From the IMG/VR virus record IMGVR_UViG_3300050821_001035, positions 1 through 23,288 of that record: 23,288 nt of DNA; one strand, written 5' to 3'. Shown here piece by piece: positions 15,241-22,070 of the stretch. The stretch is from a virus. The notes beneath the pieces were generated by a model that worked only from the letters and a program-made list of their open reading frames with translations, had not been told where the DNA came from and ran no database searches. Position 1 is the first letter of the stretch; each line of letters begins with the position of its first letter. A program made the position numbers and the translations under genes.

Positions 15241-16554
15241 TCACAATTCCGCCGACGCATTGATATTGAACGCCTGCGCATCGCCGATCAATTGCGATGG
15301 AACGGTAATCGCAATGTTCGATGTCGGCGTGCATGTCACCGAAATCATCCCGCCCGGCTGTGGAACGGTCGAACTCGTTGTCACTGCAAGCGCCGTACAG
15401 ACGTTCGCAGCACCGTTCGCCGCCGTGATCGCAAAGGCCGTATTCGAGCCGGGAGCAGTGATCGTCGGCGCGGCGCGCATCGTAACCGGCAACGGCACGA
15501 GGCACACGGCAGCGGAATTCGCCGTAATAACCTGGCACGTCCCGACCGAAGCCGTCGCCGCCGGATCGTTCAACTGATAATAGTACGTTAACTGCAACAG
15601 CCTCTCTTCGCTCGCTGCCCGGCGTAAGAAAGCCTTGGCGCGCGTATCGTTGACTCCCAAGATCGCGCCGGCAGTCCCGGCAACCGACGTAAGGCTCGCA
15701 TTCGGAACAACTTGCGCTCCGGTAAATTCAAAGCCGTCCGTAGAACCTCCGGTTCCTACCGGCGTATAGCAGATCGCCACCATGATTTCGGTTGAGGTCG
15801 CCGGAATCGGCACGACGACGCCATATCTGGCCCACGTCGTAGTGATCGGAATCAGATAGCCCGTGGTGCCCCCGGCCACGACCGGACCTGTCCACGGAGT
15901 CGAAGAACCGCCGCCCGCGTTGATGCTGAATGCGCCGTTGGCAGTTCCTTCATCGGTTCCCGTTCCCGTGATTACATAAACCGCAAGATTCTTGGAAGCC
16001 GCCGAAAACCCCGCAAGCGCTTTCGCGTGAAAGTCAAATTCAGTCGCCAATCCTTGAAAGCGATAGCTATTCTGGGTCGTAATCTCCTGTCCAACACAGA
16101 CTTGGACAACGCCCGCACCGGATGCTTTCGTGACCTTGAAACTCTTGCCGTAATTCTGGGGCGCATCGGTCGCGCTCGCCACCGTCACTGGCGTATTCGT
16201 GCCACCCCATGCCACCCAGCGATCCGCCGTGTAAGCAACAGCCGCGGGGGTCGCGAGCACAACGGACGAACCGCGTTGGAACAAATTTGTGGTGGCGTCC
16301 CCACCGACCAAAGCATTCTCGGCATTACCACCGGGCGTCGCCTGTGAGTAATTTGCCAGTGTTGCGCTGGTGACAAAACACGAGACCGTGCAAGGATAAC
16401 CGAGCGATATTTGCTCAGTGCCCGCGAGATTTATGATCTGCGCCATCCCTTGACTGACGGCGCGCTGTACCGGCCCGATAGTCCCAACCATCGCCAGGAA
16501 CACACAACCCAAAGCGCAGAGCGCCGCAACACGGAAGCGAGAAAGGAATTTCAT
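15241..16554 (-). CDS. Tail-fibre-type jelly-roll protein with Sec signal peptide (437 aa)
   Basis: The first 38 residues have Lys2, Arg6 and Arg8, a hydrophobic core at 9-27, and possible cut sites at GMA before Gln39 or AVS before Gln35. If uncut, the core could be a membrane anchor. The body has the hallmarks of a phage tail-fibre carbohydrate-binding jelly roll: NLFQRGSS at 90-97, YTADRW at 108-113, and near the C-terminal third SEERLLQLTYYYQL, the usual Glu-rich then Tyr-rich helix before the last beta domain. Predicted mature chain has 8 cysteines. It is the first of four consecutive exported genes. A tail fibre made in the cytoplasm would not need a signal peptide, so this protein may act on the cell surface or be assembled outside the cytoplasm. 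Confidence 0.82.
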   Translation of the reverse strand: MKFLSRFRVAALCALGCVFLAMVGTIGPVQRAVSQGMAQIINLAGTEQISLGYPCTVSCFVTSATLANYSQATPGGNAENALVGGDATTNLFQRGSSVVLATPAAVAYTADRWVAWGGTNTPVTVASATDAPQNYGKSFKVTKASGAGVVQVCVGQEITTQNSYRFQGLATEFDFHAKALAGFSAASKNLAVYVITGTGTDEGTANGAFSINAGGGSSTPWTGPVVAGGTTGYLIPITTTWARYGVVVPIPATSTEIMVAICYTPVGTGGSTDGFEFTGAQVVPNASLTSVAGTAGAILGVNDTRAKAFLRRAASEERLLQLTYYYQLNDPAATASVGTCQVITANSAAVCLVPLPVTMRAAPTITAPGSNTAFAITAANGAANVCTALAVTTSSTVPQPGGMISVTCTPTSNIAITVPSQLIGDAQAFNINASAEL

Positions 16555-16584
16555 CGTGCTATCGCCGTTTGCTGCGGCGCTCCT
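16555..16584 (-). promoter_or_regulatory. Ribosome site with a hairpin folded into the spacer
   Basis: The AGGAG at 16584-16580 is 25 bases from ATG 16554, too far for normal use. Between them, CGCCG (16579-16575) and CGGCG (16567-16563) can form a 5-bp hairpin with a 7-nt loop. This would bring AGGAG to within about 8 unpaired bases of the start. A folded spacer of this kind is documented for phage T4 gene 38. It would also allow control of the first exported gene. Confidence 0.5.
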
Positions 16585-16596
16585 GTCTGAATGCGA

Positions 16597-17202
16597 TTAC
16601 GTGGTGGTCTGTGCCGGCGCCGCCGGGGCAGTATTTGGCATCGGTGGTCGGCGATTCTGGCGTTGCGCGCGAGCGTCCATAGTCGATTGCGCCTGCGGCT
16701 GGTGCATCGCAGGAGCCCGGCCCGGATCGGGCGCGATAGGTCCGGTCGAAGCAAACGGCATCGGCGGGGTGTTGGGAGCCATCGGCCGAAAACCGGGTTG
16801 TACCTTGGCGACCTTACCGCGCTTTTCATCGGCCATCTTCGCGGCCAATCGAAGCACATGCGGCCACCATTGATCCATCGGGAATTCAGGGTCGCCCTCG
16901 CGCGGGCGCAACTGGAACGCGGCCTCGGTGATAAGCTCCTGCGGGATATTCTTGCCGTCCAACGGAAGCGAATTCACCCAGTTCTCGAAACGCTCACCGG
17001 CTGCGCGATTCAGTGGAAGCCACGCATGAGAGGGGATTGCTTCGCTGGTGAAGATTTCACCGACTTCGAGTAATGTAGGTCCGGCTTGCCCTGTCTCAGC
17101 GGAAGCGAGAATCAATTGAACCTGCACCAGTGCCTCGTAAGTCGGCGCGGTCACTCTACGCCCGTCATCGGACACAAAGGCTTCGGGAAGTTGTTCGGTC
17201 AT
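16597..17202 (-). CDS. Uncharacterised structural-region protein with Pro/Gln-rich tail (201 aa)
   Basis: ATG 17202 has GGAG six bases upstream and was chosen over the in-frame GTG at 17274, which lies inside the stem-loop. The folded part spans about residues 1-140 (FVSDDGRRVTAPTYEALVQVQL, GEIFTSEAIPSHAWLPLN, AAGERFENWV), followed by WWPHVLRLAAKMADEKRG. The last 60 residues are Pro/Ala/Gln-rich and probably disordered. I recognise no family. It lies between the cement protein and the exported adhesins, and could be a minor head protein or a chaperone for them. That is a guess from position only. Confidence 0.7.
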   Translation of the reverse strand: MTEQLPEAFVSDDGRRVTAPTYEALVQVQLILASAETGQAGPTLLEVGEIFTSEAIPSHAWLPLNRAAGERFENWVNSLPLDGKNIPQELITEAAFQLRPREGDPEFPMDQWWPHVLRLAAKMADEKRGKVAKVQPGFRPMAPNTPPMPFASTGPIAPDPGRAPAMHQPQAQSTMDARAQRQNRRPPMPNTAPAAPAQTTT

Positions 17203-17237
17203 CGCTAACTCCAATCTTGAAAAATCGAAACTTGGTT

Positions 17238-17279
17238 GCGCCGTGCCCTTTGGCCTCTGCAGCTTTGTGGGCACGGCGC
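17238..17279 (-). terminator. 11-bp perfect stem-loop downstream of the capsid-cement genes
   Basis: GCGCCGTGCCC and its exact complement flank a 20-nt loop in the 104-bp gap between the cement gene and the 201-aa gene. The T-rich run that follows (TTTCGATTTTTC) begins about 8 bases later, so it is an imperfect intrinsic terminator. A comparable stem-loop follows the capsid gene in T7 and sets the ratio of capsid to downstream products. Partial termination or mRNA end protection are both possible. Confidence 0.55.
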
Positions 17280-17306
17280 GTTACGGCACACGGGAGGATG
17301 GTGCCG

Positions 17307-17867
17307 TTAGGACGCAACCTTATAATTACTGCCGTAGAACGCGAGCGTCGTTTGTGCGTCGTCGTCGCCCAGCGTCACATCCGACGTAATCGTGCCAGTC
17401 GTTGCGTTCGATCCGGCGACCACATAGTTCAACTGCACGAAACGCGGCAGCGCCTGGCCGGTCTTGCGCATCGGCCAATCGAAAGCGGCGATTCGGGTAT
17501 TTGCCGTGAGCAGAGCCGCGGCGATGGTGTCGGTTTGGATATAGGTGACGAACGTCAAATCCGACCGATTACCCGAGGCGTGCGAGGTCGCGTTTTCCGG
17601 GGCGCCTTGGAACTGAATCTGCAACGACGTGAGAGTTGCGAAAACAGTCCCGACATTGACCACGACACGCGGCGTGCCTTCGCCCTTGCCGATGCCCAAG
17701 TCCTCGCCGAAGTAGGTTTCGTTGACCGAGAAGATAGCCGAAGGCGACGGCGTATAAGTCGTCGTCAGGCTTTGCCCGGTCAACTGGTCGTAGAAGTTGG
17801 TCGATTGTGCGGTAGCCGTGATGGCCTGCGCATTGGAGAACTGTAGTGCCAGATCGAGCATACCCAT
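17307..17867 (-). CDS. Bbp16-like capsid cement protein (186 aa)
   Basis: The start MGMLDLALQFSNAQAITATAQSTNFYD and the following GEDLGIGKGEGTPRVVVNVGTVFATLTSLQIQFQ match the Bbp16 family of capsid cement proteins from BPP-1-like phages. These beta-rich proteins bind outside the shell and stabilise it. There are no cysteines. AGGAG lies 8 bases before ATG 17867; an ATG at 17861 is also in frame. It directly follows the major capsid gene, the usual order, and is probably made in large amounts. Confidence 0.85.
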   Translation of the reverse strand: MGMLDLALQFSNAQAITATAQSTNFYDQLTGQSLTTTYTPSPSAIFSVNETYFGEDLGIGKGEGTPRVVVNVGTVFATLTSLQIQFQGAPENATSHASGNRSDLTFVTYIQTDTIAAALLTANTRIAAFDWPMRKTGQALPRFVQLNYVVAGSNATTGTITSDVTLGDDDAQTTLAFYGSNYKVAS

Positions 17868-17898
17868 CGGGTGCTCTCCTTTCCTATTGAGGTTGCGC

Positions 17899-18933
17899 TT
17901 AGACCACGCGGCTTTCGGTATCGAGAATCTGATCGACCACACCGATTGCGATATTGCGGAAATTCACAATCGGACGGCCGGCGTAATCCTCGGGCCGAAG
18001 CAGCACGTTCTTATCCCGGATCGCCTGGATGTCCATGTACTCCCGCGCGGTACGGTCGCAGTAGAATTTCAGGCGGATCGAAGGAGCGACGCGATCCGGT
18101 GCGTCGGTCTTGACGATGCCGGAAACCATCCGCCCTGCCGTCGGCAGACGAACAACCGACTTCGACATGATCGCAAAGATGTCCGGGGGAGTAGGACCAG
18201 CAAGCCCTGCGGTCGTGGTATCGAAGTTCGCCATGCGAATCACATAGCGCCAGTCCTCGATAGCGAGACCGCCGTTACGCGAGAAGTAGGACGTATAGGC
18301 TTCGTACCGGGCCGTGCCGTTCGATGTGAACGCCGGGACAACATCACCTTTGTTCTCGAAGATCAGCCCGGCTTTCGTACCATCCGGGTAAATCTCGTAA
18401 ACCGTCTGGTCGCCCCAGCCGATGAGCCAGATCGAGGTATTTGAGGAACCAGTTCCCCCAGCGTCGAACACATTGACGCCGTTCGGTGTATTGGCGATTG
18501 CGGAGAAGTAGGTTGAAAAACCGGAGAACTGTTCGGGAGTGGTCCAAGCATTTCCATAAACGAGGAAGCCAGTCCACTGCTGGGACATGCCCTCCATGTG
18601 GGCCACGTCCTCTTTCTCGCGGTTGGCGTTGGTGTTTCCACCAAGATCGGCGAGTCTTTTGTCGATCTGCGAATAGGCGTCCAGCATCGCCATGCCGAAC
18701 GTGATCTGCGCAGCCGAGGATTTGGTGTAGCCGACGCCTTGATTGAAGCGTCGAAGAGTGCCCTTCGGCAGAGCGGTTCGGAGCGTGGCAACGTGGCCGG
18801 TTGTGAGATTGCCTTTTACGAGCGGGGCATCCTCGTCGATCTCGTTGCATTGAGACATCAGTTCGGCCATGTCGGCGATTTTGCCGCCAGGGTCCATGCG
18901 ACGGCCGACATCGGCCAGGGTCAAGGAAGCCAT
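17899..18933 (-). CDS. Major capsid protein, BPP-1-like HK97-fold (344 aa)
   Basis: The protein matches BPP-1/GP7-type major capsid proteins: SLTLADVGRRMDPGGKIA at the N-terminus, then MAELMSQCNEI, LVKGNLTTGHVATLRTALP, FNQGVGYTKSSAAQIT and KRLADLGGN, with AHMEGMSQQWTGFLVYGNA in the middle. Near the C-terminus come DIQAIRDKNVLL and FRNIAIGVVDQILDTE. It forms the icosahedral shell. Two parts are reused elsewhere in the window: the first 18 residues by the 88-aa protein at 12414-12680, and residues 228-330 by the 147-aa protein at 5030-5473. The ribosome site is weak and lies in an imperfect hairpin. It lies between the scaffold and cement genes as expected. Confidence 0.93.
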   Translation of the reverse strand: MASLTLADVGRRMDPGGKIADMAELMSQCNEIDEDAPLVKGNLTTGHVATLRTALPKGTLRRFNQGVGYTKSSAAQITFGMAMLDAYSQIDKRLADLGGNTNANREKEDVAHMEGMSQQWTGFLVYGNAWTTPEQFSGFSTYFSAIANTPNGVNVFDAGGTGSSNTSIWLIGWGDQTVYEIYPDGTKAGLIFENKGDVVPAFTSNGTARYEAYTSYFSRNGGLAIEDWRYVIRMANFDTTTAGLAGPTPPDIFAIMSKSVVRLPTAGRMVSGIVKTDAPDRVAPSIRLKFYCDRTAREYMDIQAIRDKNVLLRPEDYAGRPIVNFRNIAIGVVDQILDTESRVV

Positions 18934-18938
18934 GGGCT

Positions 18939-18963
18939 AGAAGCCTTTCAAACTTGGCCTTCT
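18939..18963 (-). promoter_or_regulatory. Imperfect hairpin over the capsid gene leader
   Basis: AGAAG-G-CC and GGCTTCT can pair over 7 bp with one bulged G around a 10-nt loop, between the scaffold stop and the capsid start. It includes AAAGG, the only Shine-Dalgarno-like sequence at a workable distance. Folding could limit capsid translation unless upstream ribosomes open it. The stem is short, so this is tentative. Confidence 0.3.
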
Positions 18964-19884
18964 CTACGTCTTGGCGACCGAATCGTACCAGCCACGCTGG
19001 CCGGGTTCCTTCGAGGTCGTTGCGTTGAGAGGCAGGGTTCCGGGAACGGGTTCAGGCTCGCGCAAAAGCTCGTAGATTCCATTGAGCGCCTTGATCATCA
19101 AACGATGGTGAGAAACCCCACCTGCGTCCATGACGGCGATCAAAGTGGTGGCTTCGTCTTTCGACAATCCCACCATGGTTTCCAGAGCGTACTTAGCGTT
19201 ACCCAGCGTTGTTTCGATGCGGTTGCCGCCTAGCTGTGGGTCCGATTTGAGTTCGTTGACCCGCTGCTCGACAAGTCTATTCCACACGTCATGCTGGTGC
19301 TTTGCGACCTGTTGTCCGATGCGATTGACTTCCTCGACATAGAGATTGGCTAAATCCTGCCGCATAGCAGTCATTGCGGCGTGATCGCCTTTGGTGGACA
19401 GTTCGGTTTTGCCGATAATCTCGTCGAATTTCGCGACGCGATCCTTGTCCAACTTCACCGTGTCGGGGAGTTTCAACGCTTCGTAAACAGGAGGGGCCTG
19501 CGGCGTTGCTTCCGGGGCTTCCTTGGTATCCGCCGGCTTCGTCTCAGGCTTGACCTCACCTTCGGGCTTGGTCTCAGCCTTCACTTCTGCGGGCGGCTTG
19601 GTCTCGCCACTTTCCGTGGCGGGCTTTGTTGCATCGGGCTTGGTCTCCGACGCTGAATCTGGTTTGGTCTCGGGCTTCGTCTCAGCGGCCGGCTTCGCTT
19701 CGGCAGTTACATCGTGGCCGTTCGGCTTTGTCTCAGGTTTGACTTCCGCAGCGGGTGCTGCGCCTTCGTGATTGGCCGAATCGGCAGTTGCCAAAGGCGA
19801 CGCGGGGAGCGCGACCGAATCGGTAACTTTCGTCTCCGCAGGAACGGCGGCAACAGGCTCGGGTTTTGCGTCTTTATCAGCCAT
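18964..19884 (-). CDS. Scaffolding protein with ETKP repeats (306 aa)
   Basis: Residues 1-130 are disordered and rich in Glu, Lys, Pro, Ala and Thr, with seven ETKP copies (51-54, 68-71, 72-75, 80-83, 94-97, 104-107, 114-117). Residues 133-270 are helical: YEALKLPDTVKLDKDRVAKF, AMRQDLANLYVEEVNRI, ATTLIAVMDAGG. This matches phage scaffolding proteins, which guide shell assembly and then leave the capsid. It lies directly before the major capsid gene. The start overlaps the Bbp19-like gene by 8 bases. The ETKP count may vary between relatives, since tandem repeats expand and contract. Confidence 0.85.
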   Translation of the reverse strand: MADKDAKPEPVAAVPAETKVTDSVALPASPLATADSANHEGAAPAAEVKPETKPNGHDVTAEAKPAAETKPETKPDSASETKPDATKPATESGETKPPAEVKAETKPEGEVKPETKPADTKEAPEATPQAPPVYEALKLPDTVKLDKDRVAKFDEIIGKTELSTKGDHAAMTAMRQDLANLYVEEVNRIGQQVAKHQHDVWNRLVEQRVNELKSDPQLGGNRIETTLGNAKYALETMVGLSKDEATTLIAVMDAGGVSHHRLMIKALNGIYELLREPEPVPGTLPLNATTSKEPGQRGWYDSVAKT

Positions 19885-20266
19885 TTCCGCTGTCTTGTTT
19901 GTCGTTCTGCTTTAGAAGCTGCGCGTTGCGCGCTTGCCGGTCGATTTCCTGTTCCTTGAGCATCAGCATATAGAGTTCTGCGTGCCTGCGAAGCCTTTCG
20001 TCCCACCATGCACCGATATTTCTTTCGCCGAGGTCCAGATAGGTCCGGTGCGTGTCGGAATGGCCGTTTTCATCGACCGCAACAAAGGTCCGGCCTAGGT
20101 GACAAGTTTCGTAGACATGGCGGTACAGAAGATCGCGCCCCTTGGGGTGGTTCATCCATACCCGGATTGTTTCGTCGTCGTCGTGGTCGCGGCGCGCGGC
20201 GGCGCTTGCTGCGGCGTCGATGGCGGCAGGGTCGGTTGAGTCGTAGATGCCTTGGCGTTCGGCCAC
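19877..20266 (-). CDS. Bbp19-like small structural-region protein (129 aa)
   Basis: The core IRVWMNHPKGRDLLYRHVYE, FVAVDENGHSDT and GERNIGAWWDERLRRHAELYMLMLKE matches the Bbp19-like domain encoded between portal and scaffold genes in BPP-1-like phages. It may contribute to head assembly, but its function has not been shown. The start is GTG 20266, one base after the previous stop. N- and C-terminal ends are charged and probably flexible. Confidence 0.8.
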   Translation of the reverse strand: MAERQGIYDSTDPAAIDAAASAAARRDHDDDETIRVWMNHPKGRDLLYRHVYETCHLGRTFVAVDENGHSDTHRTYLDLGERNIGAWWDERLRRHAELYMLMLKEQEIDRQARNAQLLKQNDKQDSGNG

Positions 20267-20267
20267 G

Positions 20268-20696
20268 TCAGTTGATGTCCGCTAAGTTTGTCATAACCTT
20301 CCCGCGCCCGTTCCGAAATTCAGCCCACTCGACAAAACCCCGGATCATCGTCTTGTCGTTGCCAAAACCCGTCAGTTCCATCCACTTTTTGAATCCAGGC
20401 GCGGAGACTTCAAGGGCATCGACGATTTCTGCGGTCAGGTGGAGTTTTACGTCGAGTTCGGAGCCGAAGAATTTGATCGATTCGGCAGCACCACCGCGCG
20501 ACGGGCCGTTGTGCAGCGCATTGCTGATGTGGAACCGAGCGGCGAAATTTGCCTGCCGCGCCGCGGCCTCGGTCAACATCCTGCGGAATTTGTCATCCAC
20601 ATCCTTGCGGATGTGGCTTTTGCCGTCCTGTACGAACGCGGAGATATTCACCCCGTACGGCAGATCAGTCATGGCTTTCTTCGGCTGCATCAGCAT
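20268..20696 (-). CDS. Hypothetical protein in head region (up to 142 aa)
   Basis: Visible features are HIRKDVDDKFRRMLTEAAARQ, a Gly/Ser-rich loop NGPSRGGAAES and a helical C-terminal region ending near GFVEWAEFRNGRGKV. I do not recognise a family. Possible starts are ATG 20696, 20690 and 20672. The last gives a protein beginning MTDLPYG, and none has a convincing ribosome site, so the first 8 residues are uncertain. The gene lies between a small membrane protein and the Bbp19-like gene. Confidence 0.65.
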   Translation of the reverse strand: MLMQPKKAMTDLPYGVNISAFVQDGKSHIRKDVDDKFRRMLTEAAARQANFAARFHISNALHNGPSRGGAAESIKFFGSELDVKLHLTAEIVDALEVSAPGFKKWMELTGFGNDKTMIRGFVEWAEFRNGRGKVMTNLADIN

Positions 20697-20762
20697 CCCC
20701 GGCAGATTGACGGCGTTTCTCTCAGATCGGGCGGAATCGACGGAACCCGGCTCACTGCCAGC

Positions 20763-20954
20763 TCATCGAAAGGGACCGCCTCCACCTTGCAGGATAAACC
20801 CAAAGTCGTGCCAGCCGAGCAGGAACAGGAGCACGAACAGCAACAGCATGTTGCCGCCCCAGCCGTATGCCCAGCCGGCGCCGTTGCGCCACCAAACACC
20901 GCCGAAGATCAGCCACAGGATCATCAGCATCCAGAACAAAAGACCGATAGGCAT
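20763..20954 (-). CDS. Small Trp-rich two-helix membrane protein (63 aa)
   Basis: Two hydrophobic segments (about residues 3-20, GLLFWMLMILWLIFGGV, and 35-48, MLLLFVLLFLLGW) are joined by a short Trp/Gly-rich loop. AGGAG lies upstream of ATG 20954. Similar tiny membrane proteins occur in head clusters of related phages, with no assigned job. A holin is possible from size and topology, but no endolysin neighbours it, so this is not favoured. Confidence 0.7.
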   Translation of the reverse strand: MPIGLLFWMLMILWLIFGGVWWRNGAGWAYGWGGNMLLLFVLLFLLGWHDFGFILQGGGGPFR

Positions 20955-20972
20955 AGGAGTCTCCTGTTGTTT

Positions 20973-21080
20973 TTATATCCAAAACCACAGAGGCGTCGGC
21001 GCTATCCAGGCAACGTAATTCTTGCCGGCTACTTTGATTATCCAGAAACGTCCTTTGCCGTCCTCTTCGATCATTCGCAT
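20973..21080 (-). CDS. 35-aa Trp-rich micro-protein
   Basis: ATG 21080 to TAA 20973 encodes 35 residues including GRFWIIKVAGKNYVAWIAP, with four tryptophans and a hydrophobic end PLWFWI. It fills the gap between two genes exactly: it overlaps the preceding TGA by one base (TGATG), GAGG lies about five bases upstream, and the membrane-protein gene starts 18 bases after its stop. That fit supports real coding. It has an SH3- or beta-hairpin-like look but no recognised function. An in-frame GTG just before the ATG is also possible. Confidence 0.6.
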   Translation of the reverse strand: MRMIEEDGKGRFWIIKVAGKNYVAWIAPTPLWFWI

Positions 21081-21625
21081 CACGACCTCGCAAATCCAGG
21101 CGGCAGAATCAGCGGCGTCCCCTTCCTACTTTCCACCACGCGCCCGAGCAACAATCCCCGGAACGTCTTTTCCTGCCGCTCAAGCCGTTGCGCCATCATC
21201 GACCACATATAGTCGCCGCGAAAGCACGTCGCGAGTTGGCGCATTCCGCCGGTTGTTTGTTTGATGCCGTCGAGAAACTTTTGCCGCGCCGCGCGCCAGG
21301 ACAGAGGTTCACCCCTCACGGCTTCGGTTTCCTGTTGCTTCATGACCAGATCGACGCCACCTAAAGCCACAGCGTCGCGGCGTATCTTGTCGAGCATCTG
21401 TGCTATCTCGTTCCACACGGAGGCGGTTAGCGGCTCGCGCTTGGCAAGATGCACGCAAGCGTCGCTCGCCATCTTCAAGCCTTCCACTACGCGTTCATAC
21501 GATTCCTTCTCGATCATGGCTGTGCCATTCGGATGAGGAACCGGATCGCCGTCGCGCCCACGAACAACCAGATTGTTCGGGTTCTGCGGATCGTCGGGTT
21601 CGTAGGTTTTGACTTCTTCGGTCAT
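21080..21625 (-). CDS. Hypothetical helical protein (181 aa)
   Basis: ATG 21625 overlaps the previous stop as ATGA. The frame extends upstream to 21904, but that part shadows the 80-aa gene. An N-terminal flexible segment contains PDDPQNPNNLVVRG. The body is helical, with WRAARQKFLDGIKQTTGGMRQLATC and MMAQRLERQEKTFRGLLLG, and the end is PLILPPGF. It resembles uncharacterised proteins that I associate with rhizobial phages. Helical, basic content and location downstream of portal suggest a minor head protein; this is inference. Confidence 0.7.
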   Translation of the reverse strand: MTEEVKTYEPDDPQNPNNLVVRGRDGDPVPHPNGTAMIEKESYERVVEGLKMASDACVHLAKREPLTASVWNEIAQMLDKIRRDAVALGGVDLVMKQQETEAVRGEPLSWRAARQKFLDGIKQTTGGMRQLATCFRGDYMWSMMAQRLERQEKTFRGLLLGRVVESRKGTPLILPPGFARS

Positions 21626-21864
21626 AGAAGCGACTTCGTGACATCCAATCGGCCGATGACGTTCTTGCCAAACCCATCGATAACCATCTGAAACTCGACG
21701 CGCATACCTTGCGCGTTCGCTTGATCCATCCAGCGCCCGACTTCGAACATGAGTTGTTTGATACCATCGCGGATTTCTGCCGCGCGCTCGCGTTCGCTGC
21801 GGCCCAGGTACGTGACAGAGCCGGCTGCCGGCGTTGCGGGTTGTTGCTTCAAATCGTCGCTCAT
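21622..21864 (-). CDS. Small hypothetical protein (80 aa)
   Basis: It starts MSDDLKQQPATPAAG, continues with SERERAAEIRDGIKQLMFEVGRWMDQAN and ends in a beta-like segment FQMVIDGFGKNVIGRLDV. ATG overlaps the upstream TGA by four bases, and its own stop overlaps the next start, showing tight coupling. No family recognised. Confidence 0.65.
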   Translation of the reverse strand: MSDDLKQQPATPAAGSVTYLGRSERERAAEIRDGIKQLMFEVGRWMDQANAQGMRVEFQMVIDGFGKNVIGRLDVTKSLL

Positions 21865-22070
21865 TGCACTGCACTCTGCGGCCCAAACATTTCCAAAAAC
21901 TCAACCTGAGTGAGCATCACCTTCTCAAGATTCGGGTTGCCGGTCCCGATCATCTTCCCGCTGATAACGACGAAATGCTTGTGTGGACGCCTATCCTCTT
22001 TCGGACAGGTCATCAGCATCGCAACCGTGCGATCAAGCAACAGCGCCGTGATTGGACTTGTCGTGTTCAC
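21861..22070 (-). CDS. Small hypothetical protein, GTG start (69 aa)
   Basis: GTG 22070 overlaps the preceding TGA as GTGA. This is preferred over the long upstream frame (to 22379), which shadows the 82-aa gene. The protein has ITALLLDRTVAMLMTCPKEDR, then HKHFVVISGKMIGTGNPN and VEFLEMFGP. No family recognised. It belongs to the coupled run of small genes after the portal. Confidence 0.65.
   Translation of the reverse strand: MNTTSPITALLLDRTVAMLMTCPKEDRRPHKHFVVISGKMIGTGNPNLEKVMLTQVEFLEMFGPQSAVQ

Noticed and set aside
15209-15538. N-terminal extension of the 296-aa gene
   Set aside because: It overlaps the tail-fibre-type gene in another frame, and a signal peptide starts cleanly at 15208 with a ribosome site.
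12871-16554. Diversity-generating retroelement target like that of BPP-1
   Set aside because: No reverse transcriptase, template repeat or paired variable repeat seen in the window.
20690-20755. Possible 21-aa GTG-started ORF between the membrane protein and 142-aa genes
   Set aside because: Its stop overlaps an ATG of the next gene, which is suggestive, but there is no ribosome site and it is too short to support by eye.
20763-20954. Holin
   Set aside because: Size and two membrane segments fit, but it lies among head genes with no endolysin or spanin beside it.
20008-21018. Long plus-strand open frame (336 aa)
   Set aside because: It covers several minus-strand genes with recognisable content and overlap junctions, has no recognisable domain and is rich in Arg/Pro/Ser typical of shadow frames in GC-rich DNA.
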